From Polynucleobacter alcilacus (GTDB lineage: Bacteria > Pseudomonadota > Gammaproteobacteria > Burkholderiales > Burkholderiaceae), in the NCBI RefSeq assembly GCF_018881545.1, contig NZ_JACVQD010000001.1, positions 1,702,039 through 1,766,038 on the forward strand: a stretch of 64,000 bases of DNA, given 5' to 3'. A program made the translations under genes and the position numbers. Shown here in pieces: positions 44,960 to 53,505 of the stretch. Position 1 is the stretch's first letter. Each line of letters starts with the position of its first letter. The notes under the pieces were generated by a model. The model saw nothing but the letters and a program-made list of their open reading frames with translations. It was not told the origin of the DNA and made no database searches.

Positions 44960-45400
44960 ATGTCTAATTGCATACTCTGTAAAGAAGAACTAAAGCCCGA
45001 GGAGGGCGAACTGATTTGGCGTGGGGATGACTGCCGTGTCATCCTGGTAAACGACCCTGACTTACCGGGTTTTTGCAGGGTGATCTGGAATCGACATGTG
45101 ACTGAGATGACTGATCTCACCTATGGTGAACGTGAGCATGTGATGGCATTGGTATTTGTCGTAGAAGACGCTGTGCGTCAGGTGATGCACCCAGACAAGA
45201 TCAATATTGCTGCCTTGGGGAATATGGTTCCCCATATTCATTGGCATGTCATCCCTCGATTTAAGGATGATGCATTTTTCCCGGGTTCAGCCTGGTCGCT
45301 TAGAGCGCAGGAAACGCCAAAGGCTTTACTCGCCAATCGGAAAACACTCGCTCAAGCCCTGCCTGAAGCAATTCGTTGGGCCATTTCTCAAATGCATTAA
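44960..45400 (+). CDS. HIT family protein (nucleotide hydrolase/transferase)
   Basis: 146 residues. The histidine triad is HIHWHVIPR, the HφHφHφφ signature, in which the middle His is the nucleophile for nucleoside phosphoramidate or dinucleotide hydrolysis. An N-terminal CxxC pair (CILCKEE) could bind zinc. Substrate not known. It follows the aceA terminator and is a separate unit. Confidence 0.88.
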   Translation: MSNCILCKEELKPEEGELIWRGDDCRVILVNDPDLPGFCRVIWNRHVTEMTDLTYGEREHVMALVFVVEDAVRQVMHPDKINIAALGNMVPHIHWHVIPRFKDDAFFPGSAWSLRAQETPKALLANRKTLAQALPEAIRWAISQMH

Positions 45401-45491
45401 ATTAGCAGGAGATAAGTAAAAGCAGCACCAAAAAGCTGCAGAAAAAAAGCTGTAAGCAGTACCCATAATAAAAAAGAGATGGAGACGTGTA

Positions 45492-46163
45492 GTGATACAA
45501 AAAATAATTCCCAGCGTAGCTGAGGCTGTACGGGATATTGCTAATGGCTCAAGCATATTAGTTTCGGGTTTTGGCGGTGCAGGCCTGCCCATTTATCTGC
45601 TCGATGCATTGGCGGAGCAGGGTGCCAAAGATTTAACCATCATCAGCAATAACGCTGGAAATTCAGGAATTGGTATTTCCAAGTTGATTGGCTTGGGCCA
45701 GGTTAAGAAAATGGTTTGTTCTTTTCCACGTCAGCCAGAATCCGGCGCTTTCGACGACCTCTATCGTGCTGGCAAGATTGAATTGGAATTGGTTCCGCAG
45801 GGAACACTGGCGGAACGCATCCGTGCTGGCGGCGCTGGCATTGGCGGATTCTATACACCTACCGGCTTTGGTACCGAGCTTGCTCAAGGAAAAGACACGC
45901 GCGTGATTGATGGCGTGAATTATATTTTTGAGACTGCGATCAAAGCAGACTACGCCTTAATCAAAGCCGATAAAGGAGATCGTTGGGGTAATCTGACTTA
46001 TCACCGTACCGGAAGAAACTTTGGGCCTATTATGGCAACAGCAGCGCGCTGCACTATTGCGCAAGTAAATCAAATAGTAGAGTTGGGCGATCTTGATCCC
46101 GAGACAGTTGTCACTCCAGGAATCTTTGTGAAGCGTGTTGTATTGCTAGGAGCTAAATCATGA
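45492..46163 (+). CDS. CoA-transferase, subunit A (3-oxoacid/3-oxoadipate type)
   Basis: 223 residues from a GTG. Family I CoA-transferase α subunit: SILVSGFGGAGLPIYLL, ISNNAGNSG and GGFYTPTGFGT(E) are the usual motifs. It works with the B subunit at 46160 to move CoA between a donor acyl-CoA (often succinyl-CoA) and a 3-oxo acid. Which acid cannot be fixed; 3-oxoadipate and acetoacetate enzymes look alike. The four-base overlap with the B subunit implies coupling. Confidence 0.88.
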   Translation: MIQKIIPSVAEAVRDIANGSSILVSGFGGAGLPIYLLDALAEQGAKDLTIISNNAGNSGIGISKLIGLGQVKKMVCSFPRQPESGAFDDLYRAGKIELELVPQGTLAERIRAGGAGIGGFYTPTGFGTELAQGKDTRVIDGVNYIFETAIKADYALIKADKGDRWGNLTYHRTGRNFGPIMATAARCTIAQVNQIVELGDLDPETVVTPGIFVKRVVLLGAKS

Positions 46164-46822
46164 TTGATCTCTCTCAAGTACAAAAACGCAGTACGGCAGA
46201 TATTGCTAAACGTATTGTGCAAGATATTCCGGATGGTGCTCATGTCAATTTGGGCATTGGTCAGCCGATGACGATTTCCAACTACCTCCCATCGGATCGT
46301 GAAATTCTCCTGCATTCTGAGAATGGCATTCTTGGCATGGGGCCGCTGGCTACCGGTGATGAAATCGATGAAGAGTTAGTCAATGCAGGAAAGCAGCCGG
46401 TTACTATGCTACCAGGCGCTTCACTGTGTCATCACGCAGATTCTTTTGTCATGATTCGTGGGGGGCATATTGATATCTGCGTGCTTGGTGCTTTCCAGGT
46501 TTCAGTCAAGGGTGATATTGCCAATTGGCGTACGGGTGATCCTAAGGCCATACCAGCGGTTGGTGGTGCGATGGATTTGGCCTTAGGTGCAAAAAAATTG
46601 TTTGTCATGATGGAGCATTTGACAAAGTCTGGTGAATCGAAGTTAGTGTCAGAATGCACTTATCCTTTGACCGCCTTAGCAGCAGTTGACTGCATCTACA
46701 CAGACTTGGCGACGATTGCAGTTACTCCAGAAGGATTGGTAGCGGTGGATTGGATAGACGGTATGTCCTTTGAAGAGCTACAAGAACTCAGTGGCGTACC
46801 AATGAAGCGTGCCAGTCAATAA
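46160..46822 (+). CDS. CoA-transferase, subunit B
   Basis: 220 residues. The β subunit carries the catalytic glutamate in LHSENGILGMGP, which forms the CoA thioester intermediate. NLGIGQPM at the N-terminus and PGASLCHHADSF are also typical. It pairs with the A subunit. The thiolase-like gene starts 33 bases downstream, suggesting a common acyl-CoA pathway. Confidence 0.9.
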   Translation: MIDLSQVQKRSTADIAKRIVQDIPDGAHVNLGIGQPMTISNYLPSDREILLHSENGILGMGPLATGDEIDEELVNAGKQPVTMLPGASLCHHADSFVMIRGGHIDICVLGAFQVSVKGDIANWRTGDPKAIPAVGGAMDLALGAKKLFVMMEHLTKSGESKLVSECTYPLTALAAVDCIYTDLATIAVTPEGLVAVDWIDGMSFEELQELSGVPMKRASQ

Positions 46823-46855
46823 ATTAATTTAAAGAAATTTACCCAAGGAAGAGTT

Positions 46856-48037
46856 ATGTCTTTTGCCGCAACTAAATACGATGCATGTATCGCAGGAATT
46901 TATGAGCACCCCTTGCGGGTTGCGCCAGACCATACCGTAGCGCAATTGCATGCTGAGGTTGCACGTGGTGCCTTATTAGACGCAGGCCTAACTTTGGATG
47001 ATGTGGATGCGTATTTTTGTGCTGGGGATGCTCCTGGTATGGGACCCGTTTCGATGGCGGACTATCTGGGCTTAAAAAAATTAAGGTATTTAGATTCGAC
47101 AGATTCTGGTGGTGCTTCTTATTTAACCCATGTCAATCACGCTGCCCGTGCGATTGCCACTGGGCAATGCCGTGTTGCTCTGATTACCTTAGCTGGCCGC
47201 CCGAAGTCTGAAGGTTCAAGTGGCACACAAGTTCGCAGTCAATGGGCTAGCGCTCCGGACTTCGCTTTTGAGAAGCCCTATTCACCAGCCCCATTAAATA
47301 CCTATGCCATGTGCGCGATGCGTCACATGTATGAGTTCGGTACAACTAGTGAGCAATTGGCTTGGATTAAGGTGGCTGCTTCGCATCATGCCCAATATAA
47401 TCCCCATGCAGTATTAAGAGAAGTTCTTACTGTTGAAGATGTCTTAAATTCCCCGATGATTGCCGATCCATTACATCGCGCTGATTGCTGTGTCGTGTCT
47501 GATAGCGGTGGCGCCATTATTGTTGTACACCCAGATATTGCAAAGACTTTAAAGAAACCGGTGGTCACTATGATGGGTGCCGGAGAAACCACTAAAGGTC
47601 AGATGGGTGGCAAAGTCGATCTCACCTATTCAGGATTAGCTTGGGCTGCTCCTTTGGCATTCAAAGAAGCCAAACTGACGCCAGAACAAATTCGTTACGC
47701 CTCGATTTACGACAGCTTCACTATTACCGTACTCATTCAGCTTGAGGATTTGGGATTCTGTAAAAAAGGTGAGGGTGGAAAATTTGTTGAAGATGGTCAA
47801 TTGATTTCCGGTAGGGGTAAATTAGCCTTTAATACCGATGGTGGAGGTTTATGCAACAACCATCCAGCCAATCGAGGCGGAATGACCAAGGTGATTGAGG
47901 CAGTTCGTCAGTTACGTGGTGAAGCGCATCCTGCAGTACAGGTACCCAATCTAGAATTTGCTCTTGCCTCTGGTATTGGTGGAGCCTTAGGAACGCGACA
48001 TGGTGCTGCGACTTTAATTATGGGGAGATTGCAATGA
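46856..48037 (+). CDS. thiolase-like protein lacking the nucleophilic cysteine (SCP-x/Ltp2-like)
   Basis: 393 residues, thiolase fold. The usual CxSG nucleophile position reads LDSTDSGGASYLTH, with Thr in place of Cys. The second-half motifs are there: LAFNTDGGGLCNNHPANRGGM (His) and ASGIGGALGTRHGAATLIM. Homologues of this type that pair with DUF35, such as Ltp2, act as retro-aldolases of branched acyl-CoA, not thiolases. A DUF35 gene overlaps the stop by four bases (ATGA), and CoA-transferase genes precede it. So an aldolase or CoA-ester lyase is plausible. A true thiolase is less likely. Confidence 0.78.
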   Translation: MSFAATKYDACIAGIYEHPLRVAPDHTVAQLHAEVARGALLDAGLTLDDVDAYFCAGDAPGMGPVSMADYLGLKKLRYLDSTDSGGASYLTHVNHAARAIATGQCRVALITLAGRPKSEGSSGTQVRSQWASAPDFAFEKPYSPAPLNTYAMCAMRHMYEFGTTSEQLAWIKVAASHHAQYNPHAVLREVLTVEDVLNSPMIADPLHRADCCVVSDSGGAIIVVHPDIAKTLKKPVVTMMGAGETTKGQMGGKVDLTYSGLAWAAPLAFKEAKLTPEQIRYASIYDSFTITVLIQLEDLGFCKKGEGGKFVEDGQLISGRGKLAFNTDGGGLCNNHPANRGGMTKVIEAVRQLRGEAHPAVQVPNLEFALASGIGGALGTRHGAATLIMGRLQ

Positions 48038-48426
48038 GTGAACATCATCGCTTACCTAGTCCAATAGGTAATCCAGAAAATAAAGTGTTTTTAGAAGCAG
48101 CTCAAAATAATCAATTACTGATGAAGTATTGCAATGCCTGTAAGGAATCCCACTACTATCCTCGTACTATTTGTCCGCATTGCGGAAGCGATGATACGAC
48201 TTGGATTGAATCTAAAGGTCTAGGAGAGATTTATTCCTATACCGTCATGAGACGTGGGGTAGAAGTACCATTTGCAATGGCTTATGTTCGACTGCAAGAG
48301 GGTATTTCTATGCTGACGCATTTGACCAACTGTGACTTTGATGCAATTCGGGTGGGACAAAAAGTAAAGGTGGTTTTTCAGGAAACGCAGGATGGGCAAA
48401 AGACCCATTTGTTTGAGCCTGCTTAG
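48034..48426 (+). CDS. DUF35 OB-fold/zinc-ribbon acyl-CoA-associated protein
   Basis: 130 residues. Zinc ribbon CNACKESHYYPRTICPHCGS followed by an OB fold (GEIYSYTVMRRGVEVPFAMA). DUF35 proteins are partners of thiolase-like enzymes (as ChsH2 is for Ltp2) and may position acyl-CoA. Start overlaps the thiolase-like gene's stop, so the two are almost certainly a functional pair. Confidence 0.9.
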   Translation: MSEHHRLPSPIGNPENKVFLEAAQNNQLLMKYCNACKESHYYPRTICPHCGSDDTTWIESKGLGEIYSYTVMRRGVEVPFAMAYVRLQEGISMLTHLTNCDFDAIRVGQKVKVVFQETQDGQKTHLFEPA

Positions 48427-48597
48427 TTACGCCTATTTTTTATCCTTGTAGCCAGACTCAGCAATCTGATCTGACTCAAAATAGTTCCATCCATTGTGAT
48501 TAAATGGTTGTATCTAAATAAAAGTATTAGTAATTAAATATAAAAATTGGATTCGATTTCACTAGGTTATTAGACCTAAGGCACATAACATTCTGCT

Positions 48598-48939
48598 ATG
48601 TTGCCATCTAACCTTAAATTACTTCATTTTTCCAGCGCGCTAAGGCGTATCAGTGCACGCTACAAGTTACGCGATCAAAAGGACGTCATGGTTCTTGAAG
48701 CAGTGCTCACGGCTTATGCTGAGGGCACATCAATTTCTGTTCTAGATTTAATTCTTCGTAAGGAAATCGCATCTCAAGCAACATTACATTCGATTCTGAA
48801 GAACTTGATTGAAAAGAAGCTGATCAAATCTGAGGCATCTAAAGAGGATGGCCGTCGTAAGCACGTAACCCCAGCAAAACAAGGTCTGGCATGGCTTGAC
48901 GACTGTACAGAGCTACTATGTTCAGCATCTCGTAAGTAA
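48598..48939 (+). CDS. MarR-like winged-helix transcriptional regulator
   Basis: 113 residues. The helix-turn-helix ISVLDLILRKEIASQATLHSILKNLIEKKLI and the wing EASKEDGRRKHVTPAKQGL match the MarR type, but the protein is shorter than most MarR members (around 140). It is 170 bases after the DUF35 gene and convergent with DUF1841. It may regulate the upstream CoA cluster; the target is not shown by the sequence. Confidence 0.75.
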   Translation: MLPSNLKLLHFSSALRRISARYKLRDQKDVMVLEAVLTAYAEGTSISVLDLILRKEIASQATLHSILKNLIEKKLIKSEASKEDGRRKHVTPAKQGLAWLDDCTELLCSASRK

Positions 48940-48994
48940 GGAATATGAATAGTAAATAGTGAATGGTGAATATTAAATCTATTTCACGATTAAA

Positions 48995-49426
48995 TTAGAC
49001 TAACTTCTGAAGTGCTTCAAGATAGTTTTCTGGATTAAGTGGTTTGTCTTCACGTTGTGCCTCCCACATTACTTGACCTAAGCATTCCATCATCAGGTGT
49101 TGCGCTTCATGTTCTGAGCCCATTTTCTTAGATAGTTTCTCGGCAACTTCTTTAATGCCTGGCGGCTGATTAATGGAGATTTGTTCACTGATTGATAAGT
49201 GCATCGACAGATGTAAAAAAGGATTCGTTTCACCTCTTTCAGGGGTGTAATCTTGTGCTAGGGCATCTTCTGGATCTAAAAGAAGATTGTGATATTCCGG
49301 ATGTTGCTCCATCCAATCGCTTGCCAGCGTTTCCATGGGGTCCAGAATATGCCCTTCTATTTTCTTTTTCCAAGTGCCACAGAAAAAGCGTCGCACTTCT
49401 TCACGAGTTGGATTAAATATCGCCAC
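48995..49426 (-). CDS. DUF1841 family protein
   Basis: 143 residues from the GTG at 49426, chosen because the family normally begins around IFNPTREEVRRFF. The upstream open frame to 49489 runs into nth. The sequence keeps ETNPFLHLSMHLSISEQISI and HLMMECLGQVMWEAQR, the conserved segments of this betaproteobacterial protein of unknown function. It overlaps the end of nth by 14 bases. Confidence 0.85.
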   Translation of the reverse strand: MAIFNPTREEVRRFFCGTWKKKIEGHILDPMETLASDWMEQHPEYHNLLLDPEDALAQDYTPERGETNPFLHLSMHLSISEQISINQPPGIKEVAEKLSKKMGSEHEAQHLMMECLGQVMWEAQREDKPLNPENYLEALQKLV

Positions 49427-50069
49427 GCACTTTTCCTTTACCGGTTTTTTGTTTGAAGCCACATAAAGGCTCAACAATGCATTGCGCACAATCTGGATTG
49501 CGCGCTTTGCAAGTATATCTGCCGTGCAGAATGAGCCAATGATGGGCGTCTAATAGATATTCTTTGGGTACGCGTTTTAGCAGCTGCTCTTCTACCTTGA
49601 CAACATCTTTGCCGGGAGCTAAACCCGTACGATTGGAGACTCTAAAAATATGCGTATCGACTGCAATAGTGGGTTGTCCAAAAGCAGTATTGAGGATGAC
49701 ATTGGCGGTCTTCCTGCCCACTCCGGGTAAGGCCTCTAGTTCTTCACGTGTCCGTGGTACTTTGCCATCATGTTTTTCTAGCAGGAGTCGACAGGTTTCT
49801 TGAATATGTTTGCCCTTGGAATTAAATAATCCAATGTGCTGAATAAAAGGCCTAACGCCTTCTTCACCCAAGTCTAGTAAGGCTTGCGGGGTATTCGCAA
49901 GCTTAAATAATTGACGTGTACCCTTATTTACTGAGATATCTGTCGCTTGTGCAGATAAGAGGACTGCAATGAGTAGCTCAAATGGCGAGCTATATTCCAA
50001 CTCCGTTTCAGGTTTTGGATTATTGGCTTTGAGTTGCTCAAAAAAAGCCCGACGCTTTTCTAGGTTCAT
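49413..50069 (-). CDS. nth: endonuclease III (DNA glycosylase/AP lyase)
   Basis: 218 residues. Nth removes oxidised pyrimidines and nicks AP sites. The helix-hairpin-helix LPGVGRKTANVI carries the catalytic Lys; VDTHIFRVSNR has the Asp; the [4Fe-4S] ligands are C-x6-C-x2-C-x5-C in CKARNPDCAQCIVEPLC. The start overlaps the stop of the upstream rnfB-like gene (ATGA). Confidence 0.97.
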   Translation of the reverse strand: MNLEKRRAFFEQLKANNPKPETELEYSSPFELLIAVLLSAQATDISVNKGTRQLFKLANTPQALLDLGEEGVRPFIQHIGLFNSKGKHIQETCRLLLEKHDGKVPRTREELEALPGVGRKTANVILNTAFGQPTIAVDTHIFRVSNRTGLAPGKDVVKVEEQLLKRVPKEYLLDAHHWLILHGRYTCKARNPDCAQCIVEPLCGFKQKTGKGKVRGDI

Positions 50070-50761
50070 GATTTCTTTTGCTGTGCACGTGCAATCGCAG
50101 CAGTAATGATGGCCCGTTTTCGCTCTTGCTCTTTCTTATCTGCATCTGATATGGGAGTATCCGCATTTACAGCAAGTAGCTTAGCGCTGGCTTTTTTAGC
50201 CAGGCGCTCATCATTGTCTTTTTGCTCGCGATCTAAACGTTGCTCCCGATCGTGATAACGCTTACGGGAGATGTCGGCCAATTCAGAAGACCAGGCATTC
50301 CAGCCGGTCGCATCGCCTGTAACATTAATCATGCTGATGCAGTCAACTGGGCATGGCGGAATGCATAAATCACAACCTGTACACCATTCCGTTAAAACAA
50401 CGTGCATTTGTTTGGAAGCTCCAACAATGGCATCAACAGGACAGGCCTGTATACAGAGTGTGCAGCCAATGCATTTTTGGGGATCAATGAAGGCAACGGG
50501 TCTTGGGCGTTCTGCACCGCATTCGGGGTCAATCTGGGAGTGCAAATCAAATGCATCTTGAGGATAAATAGGGGCAAGAATCTGACTCAGGCGCCGAATG
50601 CCTTCAATGCCGCCTGGAGGACAGCGATTGGGGAGGATATCGCCTCCCGTCATCGCTTCGGCATACCCACGGCAATCTGGATAGCCACATTTGGTGCATT
50701 GGGTTTGTGGAAGAACATCTTCCAAGCGATTGCTGAGTTCGTTCGCTTGGCTAATCTTCAT
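50066..50761 (-). CDS. RnfB-like ferredoxin, orphan subunit
   Basis: 231 residues from the ATG at 50761. N-terminal [16 protein letters not shown] binds a [4Fe-4S] cluster as in RnfB; two more clusters come from CIGCTLCIQACPVDAI and WCTGCDLCIPPCPVDCI. The typical N-terminal membrane helix of RnfB is missing and no rnfA/C/D/G/E is nearby, so it is soluble and orphan. A basic C-terminal tail follows. It sits directly upstream of nth, and a role in supplying electrons or clusters to an Fe-S enzyme such as Nth is possible but unproven. Confidence 0.85.
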   Translation of the reverse strand: MKISQANELSNRLEDVLPQTQCTKCGYPDCRGYAEAMTGGDILPNRCPPGGIEGIRRLSQILAPIYPQDAFDLHSQIDPECGAERPRPVAFIDPQKCIGCTLCIQACPVDAIVGASKQMHVVLTEWCTGCDLCIPPCPVDCISMINVTGDATGWNAWSSELADISRKRYHDREQRLDREQKDNDERLAKKASAKLLAVNADTPISDADKKEQERKRAIITAAIARAQQKKS

Positions 50762-50807
50762 TGCTTTAGAAAAAACAAAAGAAGCAAGGGCATCTGCCCT
50801 CACCAAT

Positions 50808-52106
50808 TTATGCTGACTCAGCACCTTCTAATTTTGGGGGCCTAGCTTTGGGCTTCTTATTCACGGCTTGGTGTTCACGAATAAAGGATGTGATCTTTGG
50901 ATAAACCTTATCGCGCCAACGACGACCTGCAAAAATACCGTAATGTCCGGCACCCGCAACTTCATAGTGGGCTTTATTTTCTTTTGGAATGCCAGCACAT
51001 AAACCATGTGCTGAACGGGTTTGACCGCTACCCGAAATATCATCCAACTCACCCTCTATGGTTAGAAGGGCGGTCTTGGTGATGTCCTGTGGCTTCACGA
51101 GATCTCCAGATACCTCCCAGGTGCCATTAGGTAAGGCGTAATCCTGGAATACTGTTTTGATCGTATCTAAATAGAATTTGGCATCTAAATCTAATACGGC
51201 GTTGTATTCATCATAGAAACGAATATGTGATTCAGTATCTTGTTCATCACCGCGAACGAGATCTTGAAAATAATCCCAATGGGATTGCAAGTGATTTTGC
51301 GGATTCATGGCAATAAAGCCGGTGTGTTGCAAGAAGCCAGGGTACACGCGACGACCACCGCCTGGATAGTTTGGTGGCACGTTATAGATAACGTGACTCT
51401 CAAACCATGCATGGGATTTTTGCTCTGCTAAGTTATTCACCGCTGTTGGTGATTTACGGGCATCAATTGGGCCGCCCATCATGATCATTGAGGCTGGAGT
51501 TACTTCACCAGCAGAGGCCATCAGGGAAATAGCACCCAGGGTTGGAACGGTAGGCTGGCAAACAGAAATGACATGCAAATCTACTGCGCCAATGACACGA
51601 ATAAATTCTTGTAGGTAATGAACGTAATCATCAAGACCAAATTCACCATCTTCAAGCGGAACGTTACGTGCATCGATCCAGTCGGTAATGTAAACCTTAT
51701 GGTTTTGTAACAGGGTACGCACGGTATCGCGCAATAGGGTGGCATGGTGCCCTGACATAGGAGCAACGACTAATACCACGGGATCTTCTTTGAGGCTCTT
51801 AATAGTTTCTACATCATCAGAAAAGCGCTTGAAGCGAACCAGGTTACAAAAAGGTTTTGCAATGATCGTTCTTTCATGGATCGCCACTTCGCGACCATGT
51901 GCTTGAACAGCACGAATACCAAATTCGGGCTTCTTATAATTTTTGCCTAAGCGATAGAGGAGTTCATAACTAGCAGCTAAACGCTCAGACCCTGGGACCT
52001 TCGAGGCGGGGTTCGAAGCGTTAATGAATGCCTCAGAGGCGGCGCGTGCCCATGAACTGACTGGCTGAAGTAAGGCTTTTTGAAATTCGTGTAACTGATA
52101 TAGCAT
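50808..52106 (-). CDS. phaZ: intracellular polyhydroxyalkanoate depolymerase
   Basis: 432 residues, no signal peptide. It cleaves amorphous PHB inside the cell. Nucleophile Cys183 in VISVCQPTVPT matches Cys183 of the Ralstonia enzyme PhaZ1; late TIEGELDDISG provides Asp and AGHYGIFAGRRW the His. GGAGG stands before the ATG. A PHA synthase gene is not in the window. Confidence 0.93.
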   Translation of the reverse strand: MLYQLHEFQKALLQPVSSWARAASEAFINASNPASKVPGSERLAASYELLYRLGKNYKKPEFGIRAVQAHGREVAIHERTIIAKPFCNLVRFKRFSDDVETIKSLKEDPVVLVVAPMSGHHATLLRDTVRTLLQNHKVYITDWIDARNVPLEDGEFGLDDYVHYLQEFIRVIGAVDLHVISVCQPTVPTLGAISLMASAGEVTPASMIMMGGPIDARKSPTAVNNLAEQKSHAWFESHVIYNVPPNYPGGGRRVYPGFLQHTGFIAMNPQNHLQSHWDYFQDLVRGDEQDTESHIRFYDEYNAVLDLDAKFYLDTIKTVFQDYALPNGTWEVSGDLVKPQDITKTALLTIEGELDDISGSGQTRSAHGLCAGIPKENKAHYEVAGAGHYGIFAGRRWRDKVYPKITSFIREHQAVNKKPKARPPKLEGAESA

Positions 52107-52147
52107 GGTACCTCCGGTAATTCAGTGTATCCGCTTATTAAACTTAA

Positions 52148-53347
52148 TTAAGCCAATACGCGGGCGATTGCTTTAGCCACTTTATCAATATTATTGGTAT
52201 TGAGGGCCGCAACACAAATGCGTCCAGTAGAGAGGGCATAAATGCCATCTTCTTTCTGTAAGCGTTCAACTTGCTCAGCTGTTAAACCTGAGTAAGAAAA
52301 CATTCCCCGTTGCTTCTCAATGAAAGCAAAATCTTGCTTTACACCAGCAGCAGCGAGTTTTTCAACCAGACCATGACGCATTGCTTTAATCCGATCACGC
52401 ATCTCTGCTAATTCATCTTCCCAGAGCTGACGCAATGCTGGTGAATTCAAAACAGCGGCTGCAATTGCAGCACCGTGCGTTGGAGGATTGGAATAGTTAG
52501 TCCGAATCACACGCTTCAATTGAGACAGTACGCGAGTAGATTCATCTTTGCTTTGTGTCACGATCGACAGTGCCCCAACACGTTCACCATACAGCGAAAA
52601 TGATTTGGAGAATGAGCTAGATACAAAGAAGGACATACCTGATTCAGCAAACAGGCGAACCGCGATACCGTCTTGCTCAATCCCTACTGCAAAGCCTTGG
52701 TAGGCCATATCCAGGAACGGAATCAAGCCCTTGTTCTTGCATATCTCAATGACTTGGCGCCATTGCGCTTCAGTGATATCTGCACCGGTTGGGTTATGAC
52801 AACAAGCATGTAAGAGTACGGTAGTGTTTTTAGGGAAAGACTCTAGTGACTTCACCATGCCATCAAAATCAACACCACGGGTTGTGCCATCAAAGTAGGT
52901 GTACTCAAGCACTTCAAATCCGGCGGATTCAAAAATGCCACGATGGTTTTCCCAAGTTGGGTTACTAATTGCACAAGGCGCATTTAAGTTGAGGCGTTTA
53001 ATAAAGTCTGCACCAACGCGTAAGGCACCAGTACCACCAAGACATTCTGCAGTAACAACACGACCATCTTGAATGAGTGAAGAATCTGCACCAAATAGCA
53101 AAGTCTGCACTGCGCTGTTATATGGGTTTGGGCCTTCGATCGGGATGTAGCTACGAGGAGAGCGCTTGGCTACATGCGCTTCTTCAGCTTTGATCACGGC
53201 TTTTAAGAGCGGTACCTTGCCTTCGTCTGTGTAATACACACCCACACCGAGATTCACTTTGTCAGGACGCTGATCTGCAACGTAGGCTTCGGTGAGGCCG
53301 AAAATAGGATCTTTGGGGGCTAGCTGGACTGAGGAAAACAGGGTCAT
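52148..53347 (-). CDS. tyrB: aromatic/aspartate aminotransferase TyrB-type
   Basis: 399 residues from the ATG at 53347; an open frame to 53494 adds 49 unsupported residues. Class I aminotransferase acting on aromatic amino acids and possibly aspartate. The PLP lysine is in VSSSFSKSFSLYGERVGA, with LHACCHNPTGAD and NPTWENHRGIF as other motifs. It is divergent from uvrB. Confidence 0.93.
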   Translation of the reverse strand: MTLFSSVQLAPKDPIFGLTEAYVADQRPDKVNLGVGVYYTDEGKVPLLKAVIKAEEAHVAKRSPRSYIPIEGPNPYNSAVQTLLFGADSSLIQDGRVVTAECLGGTGALRVGADFIKRLNLNAPCAISNPTWENHRGIFESAGFEVLEYTYFDGTTRGVDFDGMVKSLESFPKNTTVLLHACCHNPTGADITEAQWRQVIEICKNKGLIPFLDMAYQGFAVGIEQDGIAVRLFAESGMSFFVSSSFSKSFSLYGERVGALSIVTQSKDESTRVLSQLKRVIRTNYSNPPTHGAAIAAAVLNSPALRQLWEDELAEMRDRIKAMRHGLVEKLAAAGVKQDFAFIEKQRGMFSYSGLTAEQVERLQKEDGIYALSTGRICVAALNTNNIDKVAKAIARVLA

Positions 53348-53505
53348 TTGAGGTCGAGAATGGTGGTTTAAGGGTAGTTTGGCTTTTATTGTCGTTAAAT
53401 TTAGCTTAATTGTCGGTTTTTGAGGCCAGACCCAACTATTTCTAAATAAAAACGGCAAAATCATTGTTTTTACAAAATTCGCTGTGAAGAACACTCACAA
53501 GTGAA

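Noticed and set aside
50402..50845. 147-residue open frame antisense to the rnfB-like gene
   Set aside because: It is a mirror of a well-supported Fe-S protein with clear cysteine motifs; no family features or ribosome site of its own.
53470..53505. Possible SOS box before uvrB (CTGTGAAGAACACTCA)
   Set aside because: The right half lacks CAG; too poor a match to call LexA control.
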